From JAHRAW01 sp965212085 (lineage in GTDB: Bacteria > Pseudomonadota > Gammaproteobacteria > Arenicellales > Poriferihabitantaceae): a stretch of 64,000 nt of DNA. This document shows, one piece after another, positions 52,877 through 61,215 of this stretch. The stretch is taken from NCBI GenBank assembly GCA_965212085.1, contig OZ243042.1, positions 682,001 to 746,000 of the forward strand. The letters run 5' to 3'. Made by a program: the position numbers and the translations under genes. Positions within the stretch are counted from its first letter, which is position 1; the number at the start of each line of letters is the position of its first letter. The notes under the pieces were generated by a model. It worked only from the letters and a program-made list of their open reading frames with translations. It was not told the DNA's origin and ran no database searches.

Positions 52877-53506
52877 ATGTCAAGCGCGGGCAAATCATCC
52901 AACACCGTGTGGCATCACGCCACGGTCACCCGCCGCCGCCGCGAGCGGCAAAACGGGCACCGCGGCGTCATCCTGTGGTTCACCGGCCTGTCCGGCAGCG
53001 GCAAATCCACCCTCGCCCACGCCGTCGAGGAGGAGCTGCACCAGCGCGGTTGCCGCACGTTCGTGTGCGACGGCGACAACGTCCGCCATGGTTTGTGCGG
53101 CGACCTCGGCTTCTCCGAAGCGGACCGCGCCGAAAACATCCGGCGCATCGGCCAGATGGCGAAGTTGTTCGTCGAAGGCGGCATGGTCGCGCTGACCGCG
53201 TTCATCTCGCCGTTCCGGGTTGACCGCCAGCGGGTGCGGATGATGGTGGACAACTCCGAAGATTTCATCGAGGTATTCTGCGACTGCCCGCTTGCGGTCT
53301 GCGAACAGCGCGACATCAAGGGCCTCTACCAGCGCGCCCGCAAAGGGGAAATTGCGGATTTCACCGGCATCTCCTCGCCCTACGAAATCCCGGAAAACGC
53401 CGACCTCGTGGTCAAAACCGGCACGGAAACCGTGGAGCAATGCGTCGGGCGGGTGCTGGAACTGCTGGAATCCCGCGGCGTGATTTCAAGTCCGCGGGCG
53501 CGGTAA
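52877..53506 (+). CDS. cysC: Adenylylsulfate kinase
   Basis: A 209-residue kinase that phosphorylates APS to PAPS for sulfate assimilation or sulfation. The P-loop is FTGLSGSGKSTLA; DGDNVRHGLCGDLGFSEADRAENIRR, FISPFRVDR and GLYQRARKGEIADFTGI are the family blocks. It stands alone, without cysD or cysN. The divergent carbamoylase gene is 54 bases upstream. The ATG follows a TATAAT by 7 bases. Confidence 0.95.
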   Translation: MSSAGKSSNTVWHHATVTRRRRERQNGHRGVILWFTGLSGSGKSTLAHAVEEELHQRGCRTFVCDGDNVRHGLCGDLGFSEADRAENIRRIGQMAKLFVEGGMVALTAFISPFRVDRQRVRMMVDNSEDFIEVFCDCPLAVCEQRDIKGLYQRARKGEIADFTGISSPYEIPENADLVVKTGTETVEQCVGRVLELLESRGVISSPRAR

Positions 53507-53590
53507 CCGGGCGCGCCGCGTTTGCACATTCCCCGGCAATAGGGCAATATCCCGCCCGTCAATCACTCCGCGCCCGCCGGAATCGGGATT

Positions 53591-54760
53591 ATGGCCGTGC
53601 CTGAAATCACCCACCCCCAAACCGCACCCCGGCCCGCATCCCGGCCGGGATTCGCCGAACGCCGGATCAAAGGGATGCTGGCGGGGAGCGGCGTCGAAGT
53701 GAACGGGCCCAATCCCTGGGACCCGCAGGTAAGCCATCCCGGATTCTACCGGCGGGTGCTGGTCAACGGCTCGCTGGGGCTGGGGGAATCCTACATGGAC
53801 GGCTGGTGGGAAAGCGCGCGGCTTGATGAAATGTACAACCGCGTGCTGCGTTCACCGAAACTTTACGAGCGTTCGTTCGCCGCCTACCTCGCCCCCTACC
53901 TGCTGTCGTGCTTCGCCAACCTGCAACACAAAGCGCGCGCCTTCCAGGTGGGCGAGGAGCACTACGACCTCGGCAACGACCTGTACCGGGCGATGCTCGA
54001 CGAGCGCATGGTCTATACCTGCGGCTACTGGCGCGACGCCGCCAACCTCGGCGACGCCCAGCAACACAAACTCGAACTGGTGTGCCGCAAACTCGGCCTG
54101 CGGCCGGGCATGCGGGTGCTGGATATCGGCTGCGGCTGGGGCAGTTTCGCCAGGTACGCGGCTCAGAACTGCGACGTTGAAGTGGTCGGGGTGACGGTGT
54201 CCGCACAACAGGTCGAACTCGGCAACCAAAACTGCCGGGGGCTGCCCGTCGAACTGCGGCTGCAGGATTACCGCGACGTGGACGAGAAATTCGACGCCAT
54301 CGTGTCCCTCGGCATGTTCGAACACGTCGGCCACAAAAACTACCGCGCTTATATGCGGGTCGCGCAACGCTGCCTCAAAGACAACTGCAAATTCCTGATG
54401 CAAACCATCGGCAAAAATCATTCGCGGGTGGGGGTGGACCCGTGGATTTCCAGGTACATCTTTCCCAACGGCGAAATCCCTTCGTTGCGGCAGATTTCAT
54501 CATCGCTGGAATCGCTGATGGTGATAGAGGACGTCCACAACTTCGGCGCCGACTACGACAAAACCCTGATGGCGTGGTTCGACAATTTCCACAACGCCTG
54601 GCCGCAACTCCGGAAAAACTATTCGGAACGCTTCTACCGGATGTGGAAGTACTACCTGCACGCATGCGCCGGCGCGTTCCGCGCGCGCAACCTGCAACTG
54701 TGGCAAATCGTCATTTCCAACGGCGAACCGGAAGGCGCGTACCGGCGGCCGGATATGTGA
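53591..54760 (+). CDS. cfa: Cyclopropane-fatty-acyl-phospholipid synthase
   Basis: A 389-residue SAM-dependent enzyme that converts cis double bonds in membrane phospholipids to cyclopropane rings, usually in stationary phase or acid stress. The N-terminal lipid-binding region has GLGESYMDGWWES, followed by HYDLGNDLYRAML, the SAM motif VLDIGCGWGSFARYAA, and FEHVGHKNY. The late YIFPNGEIPSLRQI is also diagnostic. Length matches E. coli Cfa (382). It is convergent with the ABC operon; only 4 bases separate the stops. Confidence 0.95.
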   Translation: MAVPEITHPQTAPRPASRPGFAERRIKGMLAGSGVEVNGPNPWDPQVSHPGFYRRVLVNGSLGLGESYMDGWWESARLDEMYNRVLRSPKLYERSFAAYLAPYLLSCFANLQHKARAFQVGEEHYDLGNDLYRAMLDERMVYTCGYWRDAANLGDAQQHKLELVCRKLGLRPGMRVLDIGCGWGSFARYAAQNCDVEVVGVTVSAQQVELGNQNCRGLPVELRLQDYRDVDEKFDAIVSLGMFEHVGHKNYRAYMRVAQRCLKDNCKFLMQTIGKNHSRVGVDPWISRYIFPNGEIPSLRQISSSLESLMVIEDVHNFGADYDKTLMAWFDNFHNAWPQLRKNYSERFYRMWKYYLHACAGAFRARNLQLWQIVISNGEPEGAYRRPDM

Positions 54761-54764
54761 AACC

Positions 54765-56435
54765 TCAGTTCCCCGCCGCGCCCAGCGTTCCTTTGGTTTT
54801 GCGCTCCGCGAGCACGTTGTCCATCCAGTCGGGGTCCATTTCCGGGACCGAGGACAGCAGCAGGTCGGTGTATTCGTGGAAGGGGGGCGAAAAAATATCG
54901 TCCTTGGGGCCTTGCTCGACGATGCGCCCTTCGAGCATGACGATGACTTCGTCGGCGATGGCGTTGACCGTGGCCAGGTCGTGGGTGATGAACATGTACG
55001 CCAGGTTCAACTCCTGCTGCAGGCGGTCGAGCAGTTTGAGGATGCCTTCGGCCACCAGTTGGTCAAGCGCCGAGGTGACTTCGTCGCAGATGATAAAGGT
55101 CGGATTGGCGGCCAGCGCGCGGGCGATGCAGATGCGCTGTTTCTGGCCGCCGGACAGCTCCCCCGGCAGGCGGTCGAGGAAGCGGTTCGGGTCCATCTCG
55201 ATCATGTCCATCAACTCGCGCAGCCGCCGTTCTTTTTCGGCGCCTTCGAGGCCGAGGTAGAAGGACAGCGGACGGCCAACGATTTCGCGGATTTTCTGGC
55301 GCGGATTGACCGCCGTGTCGGCCATCTGGTAGATCATTTGCGCCTGGCGCAACTGCTCCTTGTTGCGTTTGCGGTAGTCCCTCGGATAACAAACGCCGTC
55401 ATAGTACACGTCGCCCTGCTTCGGCGGCAAAAGCCCGGTGATGACCCTGGCGGTGGTGCTCTTGCCGCTGCCGGACTCGCCGACCACGGCCACGGTGTGG
55501 CCGCGATGAACCTCAAAATCCACATCCACCAGCACCGTCACCGGGCCGTAGGCGGCGGTCACGTTTTCCACCCGGATGAGCGGCGTCTCTTCGGGCGGCG
55601 GCGCGATTTCCTGCTTCTTGAATGAGCGCACCGCCCACAATGACTTGGTGTAGTCCTTTTCGGGCGCCGACAGCATTTTGCGGGTCTCGGCCTCTTCCAC
55701 GGTTTCGCCGTAGCGCAACACCATAATTTTGTCCGCCATCTGCGCCACCACCGCGAGGTCGTGGGTAATGTAAATCGCCGCGCAGTTGAACTGTTCGACG
55801 ATGTCGCGCATGGTCACCAGCACTTCGATCTGGGTGGTAACGTCGAGGGCGGTGGTGGGTTCGTCGAAGATCAGCAGGTCGGGCCGGCACGAAAGCGCCA
55901 TCGCGGTCATGGCGCGCTGCAGCTGCCCGCCGGAAACCTGGTGGGGATAGCGGAACCCGATTTCGCCGGGGGTGGGCATTTTGATCTTGCCGTACAGGTC
56001 TTTGGCGTCTGCGTACGCTTCCTCGCGGCTGCCGACTCCGTGCTCAACCACGGTTTCGGCGAACTGGTCTATGAGTTTGTGGGCCGGATTGAACGACGCC
56101 GCCGCGCTTTGCGCCACGTAGGCGATCCTTGAGCCGCGCAGTTTTCGCTTTTCCTCTTCCGACGCTTCGGTGAGGTCAATGCCGTCGAACACGATGCGGC
56201 CGCCGTTGATGCGGCAGCCGGGCTTGGCGTAGCCCATGGCGGCGATGCCGATGGTGGATTTGCCGGCGCCGGATTCGCCGATCAGGCCGAGCACTTCGCC
56301 ACGGTGCAGGGTCAGGTCAACGCCCTTGACGATCTGGTGCCATTCTTCATCGGAGAAGCCTTCGATGCAAAGGCCCTTTATTTCCAGCAGGGGTTTGCCG
56401 TCCGGTTTGCCCGGTTTGTTTTCCTCAGTGCTCAT
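54765..56435 (-). CDS. ABC importer ATPase, fused double nucleotide-binding domains (DppDF-like)
   Basis: A 556-residue protein with two complete ABC ATPase modules, as if DppD and DppF were fused. Module 1 has GESGAGKSTIG, VSGGQLQRAM and LLIFDEPTTALD; module 2 has GESGSGKSTTAR, LSGGQKQRICIARA and FIICDEVTSALD. It energises uptake of peptides or similar solutes through the two permeases encoded upstream. Its start overlaps the preceding permease gene by 11 bases. The substrate is not evident. Confidence 0.93.
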   Translation of the reverse strand: MSTEENKPGKPDGKPLLEIKGLCIEGFSDEEWHQIVKGVDLTLHRGEVLGLIGESGAGKSTIGIAAMGYAKPGCRINGGRIVFDGIDLTEASEEEKRKLRGSRIAYVAQSAAASFNPAHKLIDQFAETVVEHGVGSREEAYADAKDLYGKIKMPTPGEIGFRYPHQVSGGQLQRAMTAMALSCRPDLLIFDEPTTALDVTTQIEVLVTMRDIVEQFNCAAIYITHDLAVVAQMADKIMVLRYGETVEEAETRKMLSAPEKDYTKSLWAVRSFKKQEIAPPPEETPLIRVENVTAAYGPVTVLVDVDFEVHRGHTVAVVGESGSGKSTTARVITGLLPPKQGDVYYDGVCYPRDYRKRNKEQLRQAQMIYQMADTAVNPRQKIREIVGRPLSFYLGLEGAEKERRLRELMDMIEMDPNRFLDRLPGELSGGQKQRICIARALAANPTFIICDEVTSALDQLVAEGILKLLDRLQQELNLAYMFITHDLATVNAIADEVIVMLEGRIVEQGPKDDIFSPPFHEYTDLLLSSVPEMDPDWMDNVLAERKTKGTLGAAGN

Positions 56436-57327
56436 CTTTCAGTCCACTCGTTTTGTGCAGGAACCAGTCCACCACGAAGTTGACGCCGATGGTCAGAAGC
56501 GCGATCGCCGCCGCCGGCAGCAGCGGGGTGATGTCGCCGTAGGTAATTAACGTGGCGTTGTCGCGCACCATGGATCCCCAGTCGGCGGTGGGCGGCTGCA
56601 GGCCGAGGCCGAGGAAGCTGAGCGCGCTGATGGTCAGGAACACGAAGCAAAAGCGCAACCCGAATTCGGCCACCAGCGGCGGCATAATGTTCGGCAGCAC
56701 TTCCTTCAGGGTAATCCACGACACGCCCTCGCCGCGCAGGCGCGCCGATTCAATGTAGTCCATGACCACCACGTTGAGGCTTACCGCGCGGGCGATGCGA
56801 AATACCCGGGTGGAGTCGAGCACGCCGATGACCACGATCAGGGTGGGGATGGAGGTGCCGAAGATGGTGAGCAACAGCATGGCGAAGATGAGCGCGGGAA
56901 TGGCCATCAAGACGTCCACCGTGCGGCTGGTCAGCTGGTCGTACCAGCCGCCCAGCACCGCCGCCATGATGCCCGCGGTGCCGCCAAGAAAGAACGCCAG
57001 CAGCGTGGTGATGAGGGCGATGCCGACGGTGTTGCGCGCGCCGTAAATCAGGCGCGTCAGCATGTCGCGGCCGAGGTTGTCGGTGCCGAGGAAAAACTCG
57101 CCGCCCTCGTGTACCCAAACGTCAAACTCCGCGCCGACGATTTCCGATTCGCCGTAGGGCGCCAGCAGCGGCGCGAGGGCCGCCACCAGAACGTAGACGA
57201 TGATGACGATGAGGCCGAACTGGGCGGTCAGGGGCGCCTTCTTGAGTTCGCGCCAGGCGACCGCCGTCTTGCTCTGGGTTTTCGGCAGTTGTCCCGGTGA
57301 TTCGTTGCTGGTGGTCGGTTCCGTCAT
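56425..57327 (-). CDS. ABC importer permease (DppC-like)
   Basis: A 300-residue inner-membrane permease with about six helices. The N-terminal cytoplasmic stretch precedes FGLIVIIVYVLVAALAPLLAPYGESEI, and the EAA-like loop is DYIESARLRGEGVSWITLKEVLPNIMPPL, the coupling site for the ATPase. FFLGTDNLGRDMLTRLIYGAR is a family block. It follows the DppB-like gene after 7 bases and overlaps the ATPase gene. Confidence 0.93.
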   Translation of the reverse strand: MTEPTTSNESPGQLPKTQSKTAVAWRELKKAPLTAQFGLIVIIVYVLVAALAPLLAPYGESEIVGAEFDVWVHEGGEFFLGTDNLGRDMLTRLIYGARNTVGIALITTLLAFFLGGTAGIMAAVLGGWYDQLTSRTVDVLMAIPALIFAMLLLTIFGTSIPTLIVVIGVLDSTRVFRIARAVSLNVVVMDYIESARLRGEGVSWITLKEVLPNIMPPLVAEFGLRFCFVFLTISALSFLGLGLQPPTADWGSMVRDNATLITYGDITPLLPAAAIALLTIGVNFVVDWFLHKTSGLKDEH

Positions 57328-57334
57328 TTGGCCC

Positions 57335-58291
57335 TCATTTGGGATGCAACAGCCTCGGATTGGTAAGGATGGAAAGAATATCCGCGGTCAGGTTGAGCAG
57401 CACGTAGGTGGCGGCGAACACCAGGCTGCACGCCTGCACCACCGGCAGGTCGCGGCGCTGCACCGAATCCACCAGCAGTTGCCCGAGGCCGGGATAGACG
57501 AACACCACCTCAACCACCACCACGCCGACGATCAGGTACGCGAGGTTGATGACGATGACGTTGATGATCGGCGCCCAGGCGTTGGGCAATGCGTGGCGGG
57601 TGATGATTCGCCCGCGCGGGATGCCCTTGAGCGCCGCCATTTCGATGTACGGGCTGGCCAGCAGGTTGATGATCGCGGCGCGGGTCATGCGCATCATGTG
57701 CGCCACCACCACCAGCGTCAGGGTCGTAGCCGGCAGGATGCAGGCATAAACCCGGTCAAAAAACGGCGTGTCAAGGCTGACGTTGGCGAGGCTCGGAAAC
57801 CACCCCAGGTTCACCGCGAACACCAGGATCAGGATGTAGGCGACGAAAAATTCCGGCGTGGAGATGGACGACAGGGTAAGGACGTTCACCACGCGGTCGT
57901 AAATACTGTTGCGGTACAACGCCGCGAGGATGCCGAGGGTCAGGGCGATGGGCACCGAAATGATGGCCGCCATGAGGGCCAGGAACAAGGTGTTGGCGAA
58001 CCGGCCGCCGATCAGTTCCGCGATCTCCCGCTGGTTGGATATGGATACGCCGAAGTCCCCCTGGAGTATGCCGCCGAGCCACGAAAAGTAGCGGATGTAG
58101 CCCGGCTGGTCGAGGCCCATCTGTGCGCGCAGCGCGGCCACGGTCTCCGGCGTCGCCGACTGCCCGAGCATCGCCTGGGCGGCGTCCCCCGGCAGCAAAC
58201 TGACGCCGAGGAAAATGATCAGCGACACCACCACCAGCGTCACCAGCCCCAGGGACAGGCGATGGACGAGCATTCTCAGAATGTCATTCAC
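57335..58291 (-). CDS. ABC importer permease (DppB-like)
   Basis: A 318-residue inner-membrane permease, typically six helices. Motifs are VSLIIFLGVSLLPGDAA, LGLDQPGYIRYFSWLGGILQGDFG (close to the usual consensus) and the coupling loop MAALKGIPRGRIITRHALPNAWAPI. The start is GTG at 58291; an ATG lies six codons downstream. A 100-base gap separates it from the binding-protein gene upstream, and the order (binding protein, B, C, ATPase) is standard. Confidence 0.92.
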   Translation of the reverse strand: MNDILRMLVHRLSLGLVTLVVVSLIIFLGVSLLPGDAAQAMLGQSATPETVAALRAQMGLDQPGYIRYFSWLGGILQGDFGVSISNQREIAELIGGRFANTLFLALMAAIISVPIALTLGILAALYRNSIYDRVVNVLTLSSISTPEFFVAYILILVFAVNLGWFPSLANVSLDTPFFDRVYACILPATTLTLVVVAHMMRMTRAAIINLLASPYIEMAALKGIPRGRIITRHALPNAWAPIINVIVINLAYLIVGVVVVEVVFVYPGLGQLLVDSVQRRDLPVVQACSLVFAATYVLLNLTADILSILTNPRLLHPK

Positions 58292-58391
58292 GGGTTATTT
58301 TTGGTGATGATCGTTGGTGTTGGGTATCGGGTGGATGCAACCGGGGCGGCTTTGCCGATGCCGTCGGGCAAAGCGCCCGGTTGCGGTGGGG

Positions 58392-59978
58392 TTACGAGAA
58401 CCACCACCTCTCCATAAAGCGCAGGCCGTCCTTGTCCCAGTTCGCCGCCATATCGCCGTGGGCGACGTTGTTGGCGATGGCGTGGATGTAGTTGTTGAAC
58501 ACCGGCACGATGGTGCCGCCTTCGTCGGAGACGATGCGCTGCATCTCGACGTACATGTCGCGGCGTTTGCTTTCATCGAGTTCCGAGCGCGCCGCCACCA
58601 GCAGGCGGTTGAACTCCGCGTGCTGCCAGTTGGCGTCGTTCCACTTGGCGTCGGCGGAATAGGCGGTGGAAAACATCCAGTCTTCGGTTGGCCGCCCCGA
58701 CCAGTAGCACATGCACCAGCCTCGGTTGTCGGTGTTCCACACGTTCGCCCAGTAGCCGTCGTTGGGCTCGCGCAGCACGTTGATGTTGATGCCGGCTTTG
58801 GCGGCGTGTTCCTTGAACAATACCGCGGCATCCACCGCGCCGAGGAACGCCGCGTCCGCCGCCGAAAGATCCACGCTCAACTTCGACTCGCCGGCCTGCT
58901 TGAGATAATACCTGGCCTTGTCCGGGTCGTAGGATCTCTGCGGCAGGTCGGCGGCGTAGTAACGCTGGGATGCGGCGATGGGATGGTCGTTGCCGAGCGA
59001 ACCGTGGCCGCGCAGCACCGTCTGCAACAGCGCCTCGCGGTCGAGGGAATACTTGAGCGCCAGGCGAATGTTGTTGTCGTCGAACGGCTTCAGGTTGGTT
59101 CGCATCGGAATCGAAAAATGCGCGGTGCTTCCCGCGATCTCTTCGATCTTGATGTCCTTGTTGCGCTCCAGGAGGTGCAGGGTTTTGATGTCGCAACGGT
59201 CCATGAAGTCAATCTCGCCGGTGGTCAGCGCGTTGGTGCGCGCCGACACGTCGCTGATGGTGATCATCTCGATCTCATCAAAATGCGCGCGCCCTTCTTT
59301 CCAGTAATTCGGATTGCGCTTGAGGTTGAGGCGAATGCCGGGTTCGTAATTAACGATGGAATAACCGCCGGTGCCGATGCCTTCCGACCAGTCGGCCTTG
59401 CCGTCTTTGGACGGCATGATGCCCATGTGGTAATCGCCCAGCATAAACGGGAAGTCGGCGTTGCCGCCGTTCAGCTTGATGACCACGCTGTTGCCGTCGG
59501 CTTTGATCTCGGTGATGGCATCAACGACGAACTTGGCGACCGAGGTGGAATCTTCGCCACGGTGATGGTTGAGGGTGGCGACCACGTCTTCGGCGGTCAG
59601 GGTTTTGCCGTTGTGAAACTCCACGCCCTTGCGAAGGTGGAAGGTCCAGGTTTTGGCGTCCGGCGTCACGTCCCAGCTCTCGGCGAGTTCGCCGACCAGT
59701 TGGCCGTGATTGTCAACTTCGGTGAGGAAGTTGTAGCGCGTCATGCCCGAACTGTTGGTGAAGTCGTTCTCGTAAGTGCCGGGGTCGAGGGAGTCGGTGG
59801 TCGAACCGTGCCCGACGCCGGCGCGAAACTTCCCGCCTTTTTTCGGCGCCGCCTGAGCGGTGGTTAACATCCCCGGTGCCATCGCAGCCAACCCCAGCAT
59901 TGAGGTCGCGCGCACGAATTCGCGGCGGGAGATTCGTCCGCTGTTCAGTTCATTTGTGAGTTTTTCAAGTTGTGCCAT
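58392..59978 (-). CDS. ABC importer substrate-binding protein with twin-arginine signal
   Basis: A 528-residue periplasmic binding protein of the DppA/OppA family (SBP_bac_5). The start MAQLEKLT was set by a GGAGG site 8 bases upstream. The N-terminus carries SRREFVRA followed by LGLAAMAPGMLTTAQA, a Tat signal, so it is folded before export, which is not the common route for this family. TWTFHLRKGVEFHNGKTLTAEDVV is the family signature. It is the first gene of the operon and would set its specificity; the ligand is unknown. The upstream 208 bases hold direct repeats of TTGCACTT and TTGAAACTTG but no clear promoter. Confidence 0.9.
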   Translation of the reverse strand: MAQLEKLTNELNSGRISRREFVRATSMLGLAAMAPGMLTTAQAAPKKGGKFRAGVGHGSTTDSLDPGTYENDFTNSSGMTRYNFLTEVDNHGQLVGELAESWDVTPDAKTWTFHLRKGVEFHNGKTLTAEDVVATLNHHRGEDSTSVAKFVVDAITEIKADGNSVVIKLNGGNADFPFMLGDYHMGIMPSKDGKADWSEGIGTGGYSIVNYEPGIRLNLKRNPNYWKEGRAHFDEIEMITISDVSARTNALTTGEIDFMDRCDIKTLHLLERNKDIKIEEIAGSTAHFSIPMRTNLKPFDDNNIRLALKYSLDREALLQTVLRGHGSLGNDHPIAASQRYYAADLPQRSYDPDKARYYLKQAGESKLSVDLSAADAAFLGAVDAAVLFKEHAAKAGININVLREPNDGYWANVWNTDNRGWCMCYWSGRPTEDWMFSTAYSADAKWNDANWQHAEFNRLLVAARSELDESKRRDMYVEMQRIVSDEGGTIVPVFNNYIHAIANNVAHGDMAANWDKDGLRFMERWWFS

Positions 59979-60186
59979 TGGTTTGTCCTCCAAGTTCAAG
60001 TTTCAAGTGCAAAAGTGCAAAGTTATGTGTCAAGCGTTCAAAAACCAGTCTCATGTCATATTTCAGGCCATATCTGCTTGATTATCCTAAAATAAATAAC
60101 AGATGCGGCACACTCTAACAGAAAAATACGCGGCGCGCCACAAGCCGGCGATACATCCCCAAGAAAATCCAGGCCACGCCCGACGC

Positions 60187-61062
60187 CTACTCAAAGCAAA
60201 ATTCCGGATAAACCTCGGTGCGAATGCGCTCGCCGGGCTTGATTCCGAGTTCGGTCATGAGTTGCGAATGATCCGGGTCCATGCCTTCTTTGCGAAAACA
60301 CACGCGCACATCGTCTCCCAGCCATTGGGTGTTGAACACCTTGAGATCCCGCCCTTCGGAAAGGTTGCCGGAGCCGCCGTGAATGATTCGGCCATTGAAC
60401 ACCGCGCAGTCGCCGGGCGCCATGTCCCAGCTTAACAGTTCGTAACTTTCCCGGTCGCCCTCAATATCCGGGAACGGTTCGCTGTCATCGCCGGAGTCGT
60501 TCCGCTGGTCGCGTTCATCGCCGGTGAGCGCGCCGAAGTTGGCCTGCCGAAAACGGCGCTTCCAGCGGTGCGAGCCGCGCACAAACTCCAGCGCGCTCTT
60601 TTTTTCAACCGCAACCAGCGGCATCCAGATTGAACAGGTGTCGAAACCCTTCACCGACCAGTAAGGTTCGTCCTGGTGAAAGGGCGTGCGAAACTGCGTG
60701 CCGGGGGTGCGCACAAAAACCGCGTCAAAAAAGAAATTGATCCGCGTGGCATCAAGCATCCGCGCCGCTATTTTGGCAATCGGCGATTGCTCGACAAACT
60801 CGCGGTATTCGGCAATATCCCGCCACGCCTGGTTGTCGTAAAAACAGACGTTGCCGCCGGCGTCCCGGTCCCAGATGCGCCCGCGCACGGTCGGCTCGGC
60901 GATATTTTTTTCGATCCCGGCGCGCAACTTCTCGATCCACTCCAAAGCGATGGCCCGCCGCAGCAGCACCACGCCGTCTTCGGCAAAGTCGCGCACCGTT
61001 TGTGATGTGATGGGTGATGTGATGGGTGGCATGGTGCGCGCAAATATAGCGTCTTCGTTCAT
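60187..61062 (-). CDS. Phytanoyl-CoA dioxygenase family protein
   Basis: A 291-residue Fe(II)/2-oxoglutarate dioxygenase of the PhyH type. The iron ligands are H and D in TPFHQDEPYWS and the distal H in FNGRIIHGGSGN; the arginine for 2-oxoglutarate follows in the DLKVFNTQWLGDDVR region. Such enzymes hydroxylate diverse small molecules, and the substrate cannot be read here. The ATG at 61062 was chosen over a TTG two codons upstream. It is transcribed toward the ABC operon and may be linked with it, with a 187-base gap. Confidence 0.85.
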   Translation of the reverse strand: MNEDAIFARTMPPITSPITSQTVRDFAEDGVVLLRRAIALEWIEKLRAGIEKNIAEPTVRGRIWDRDAGGNVCFYDNQAWRDIAEYREFVEQSPIAKIAARMLDATRINFFFDAVFVRTPGTQFRTPFHQDEPYWSVKGFDTCSIWMPLVAVEKKSALEFVRGSHRWKRRFRQANFGALTGDERDQRNDSGDDSEPFPDIEGDRESYELLSWDMAPGDCAVFNGRIIHGGSGNLSEGRDLKVFNTQWLGDDVRVCFRKEGMDPDHSQLMTELGIKPGERIRTEVYPEFCFE

Positions 61063-61151
61063 TGGCAATAACCATAGCAGGCCGGTGTTGCTTTGTCCAC
61101 AATATGCCGCTCACATCGCCCCGATGTTTGAGAATAAATGCGCCGGCGGTG

Positions 61152-61160
61152 TGCTAGACT
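61152..61160 (+). promoter_or_regulatory. Extended -10-like element before the secreted repeat protein
   Basis: TGC followed by TAGACT (4 of 6), about 55 bases before the ATG at 61216, in the 153-base divergent gap. An AGAGGA ribosome site lies 8 bases upstream of the ATG. No clear -35 box. Confidence 0.35.
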
Positions 61161-61215
61161 GCCCACAGCGCAGAATTTTTTGATGCACAACTCCTTGAAC
61201 TGAGAGGATAGTCCG

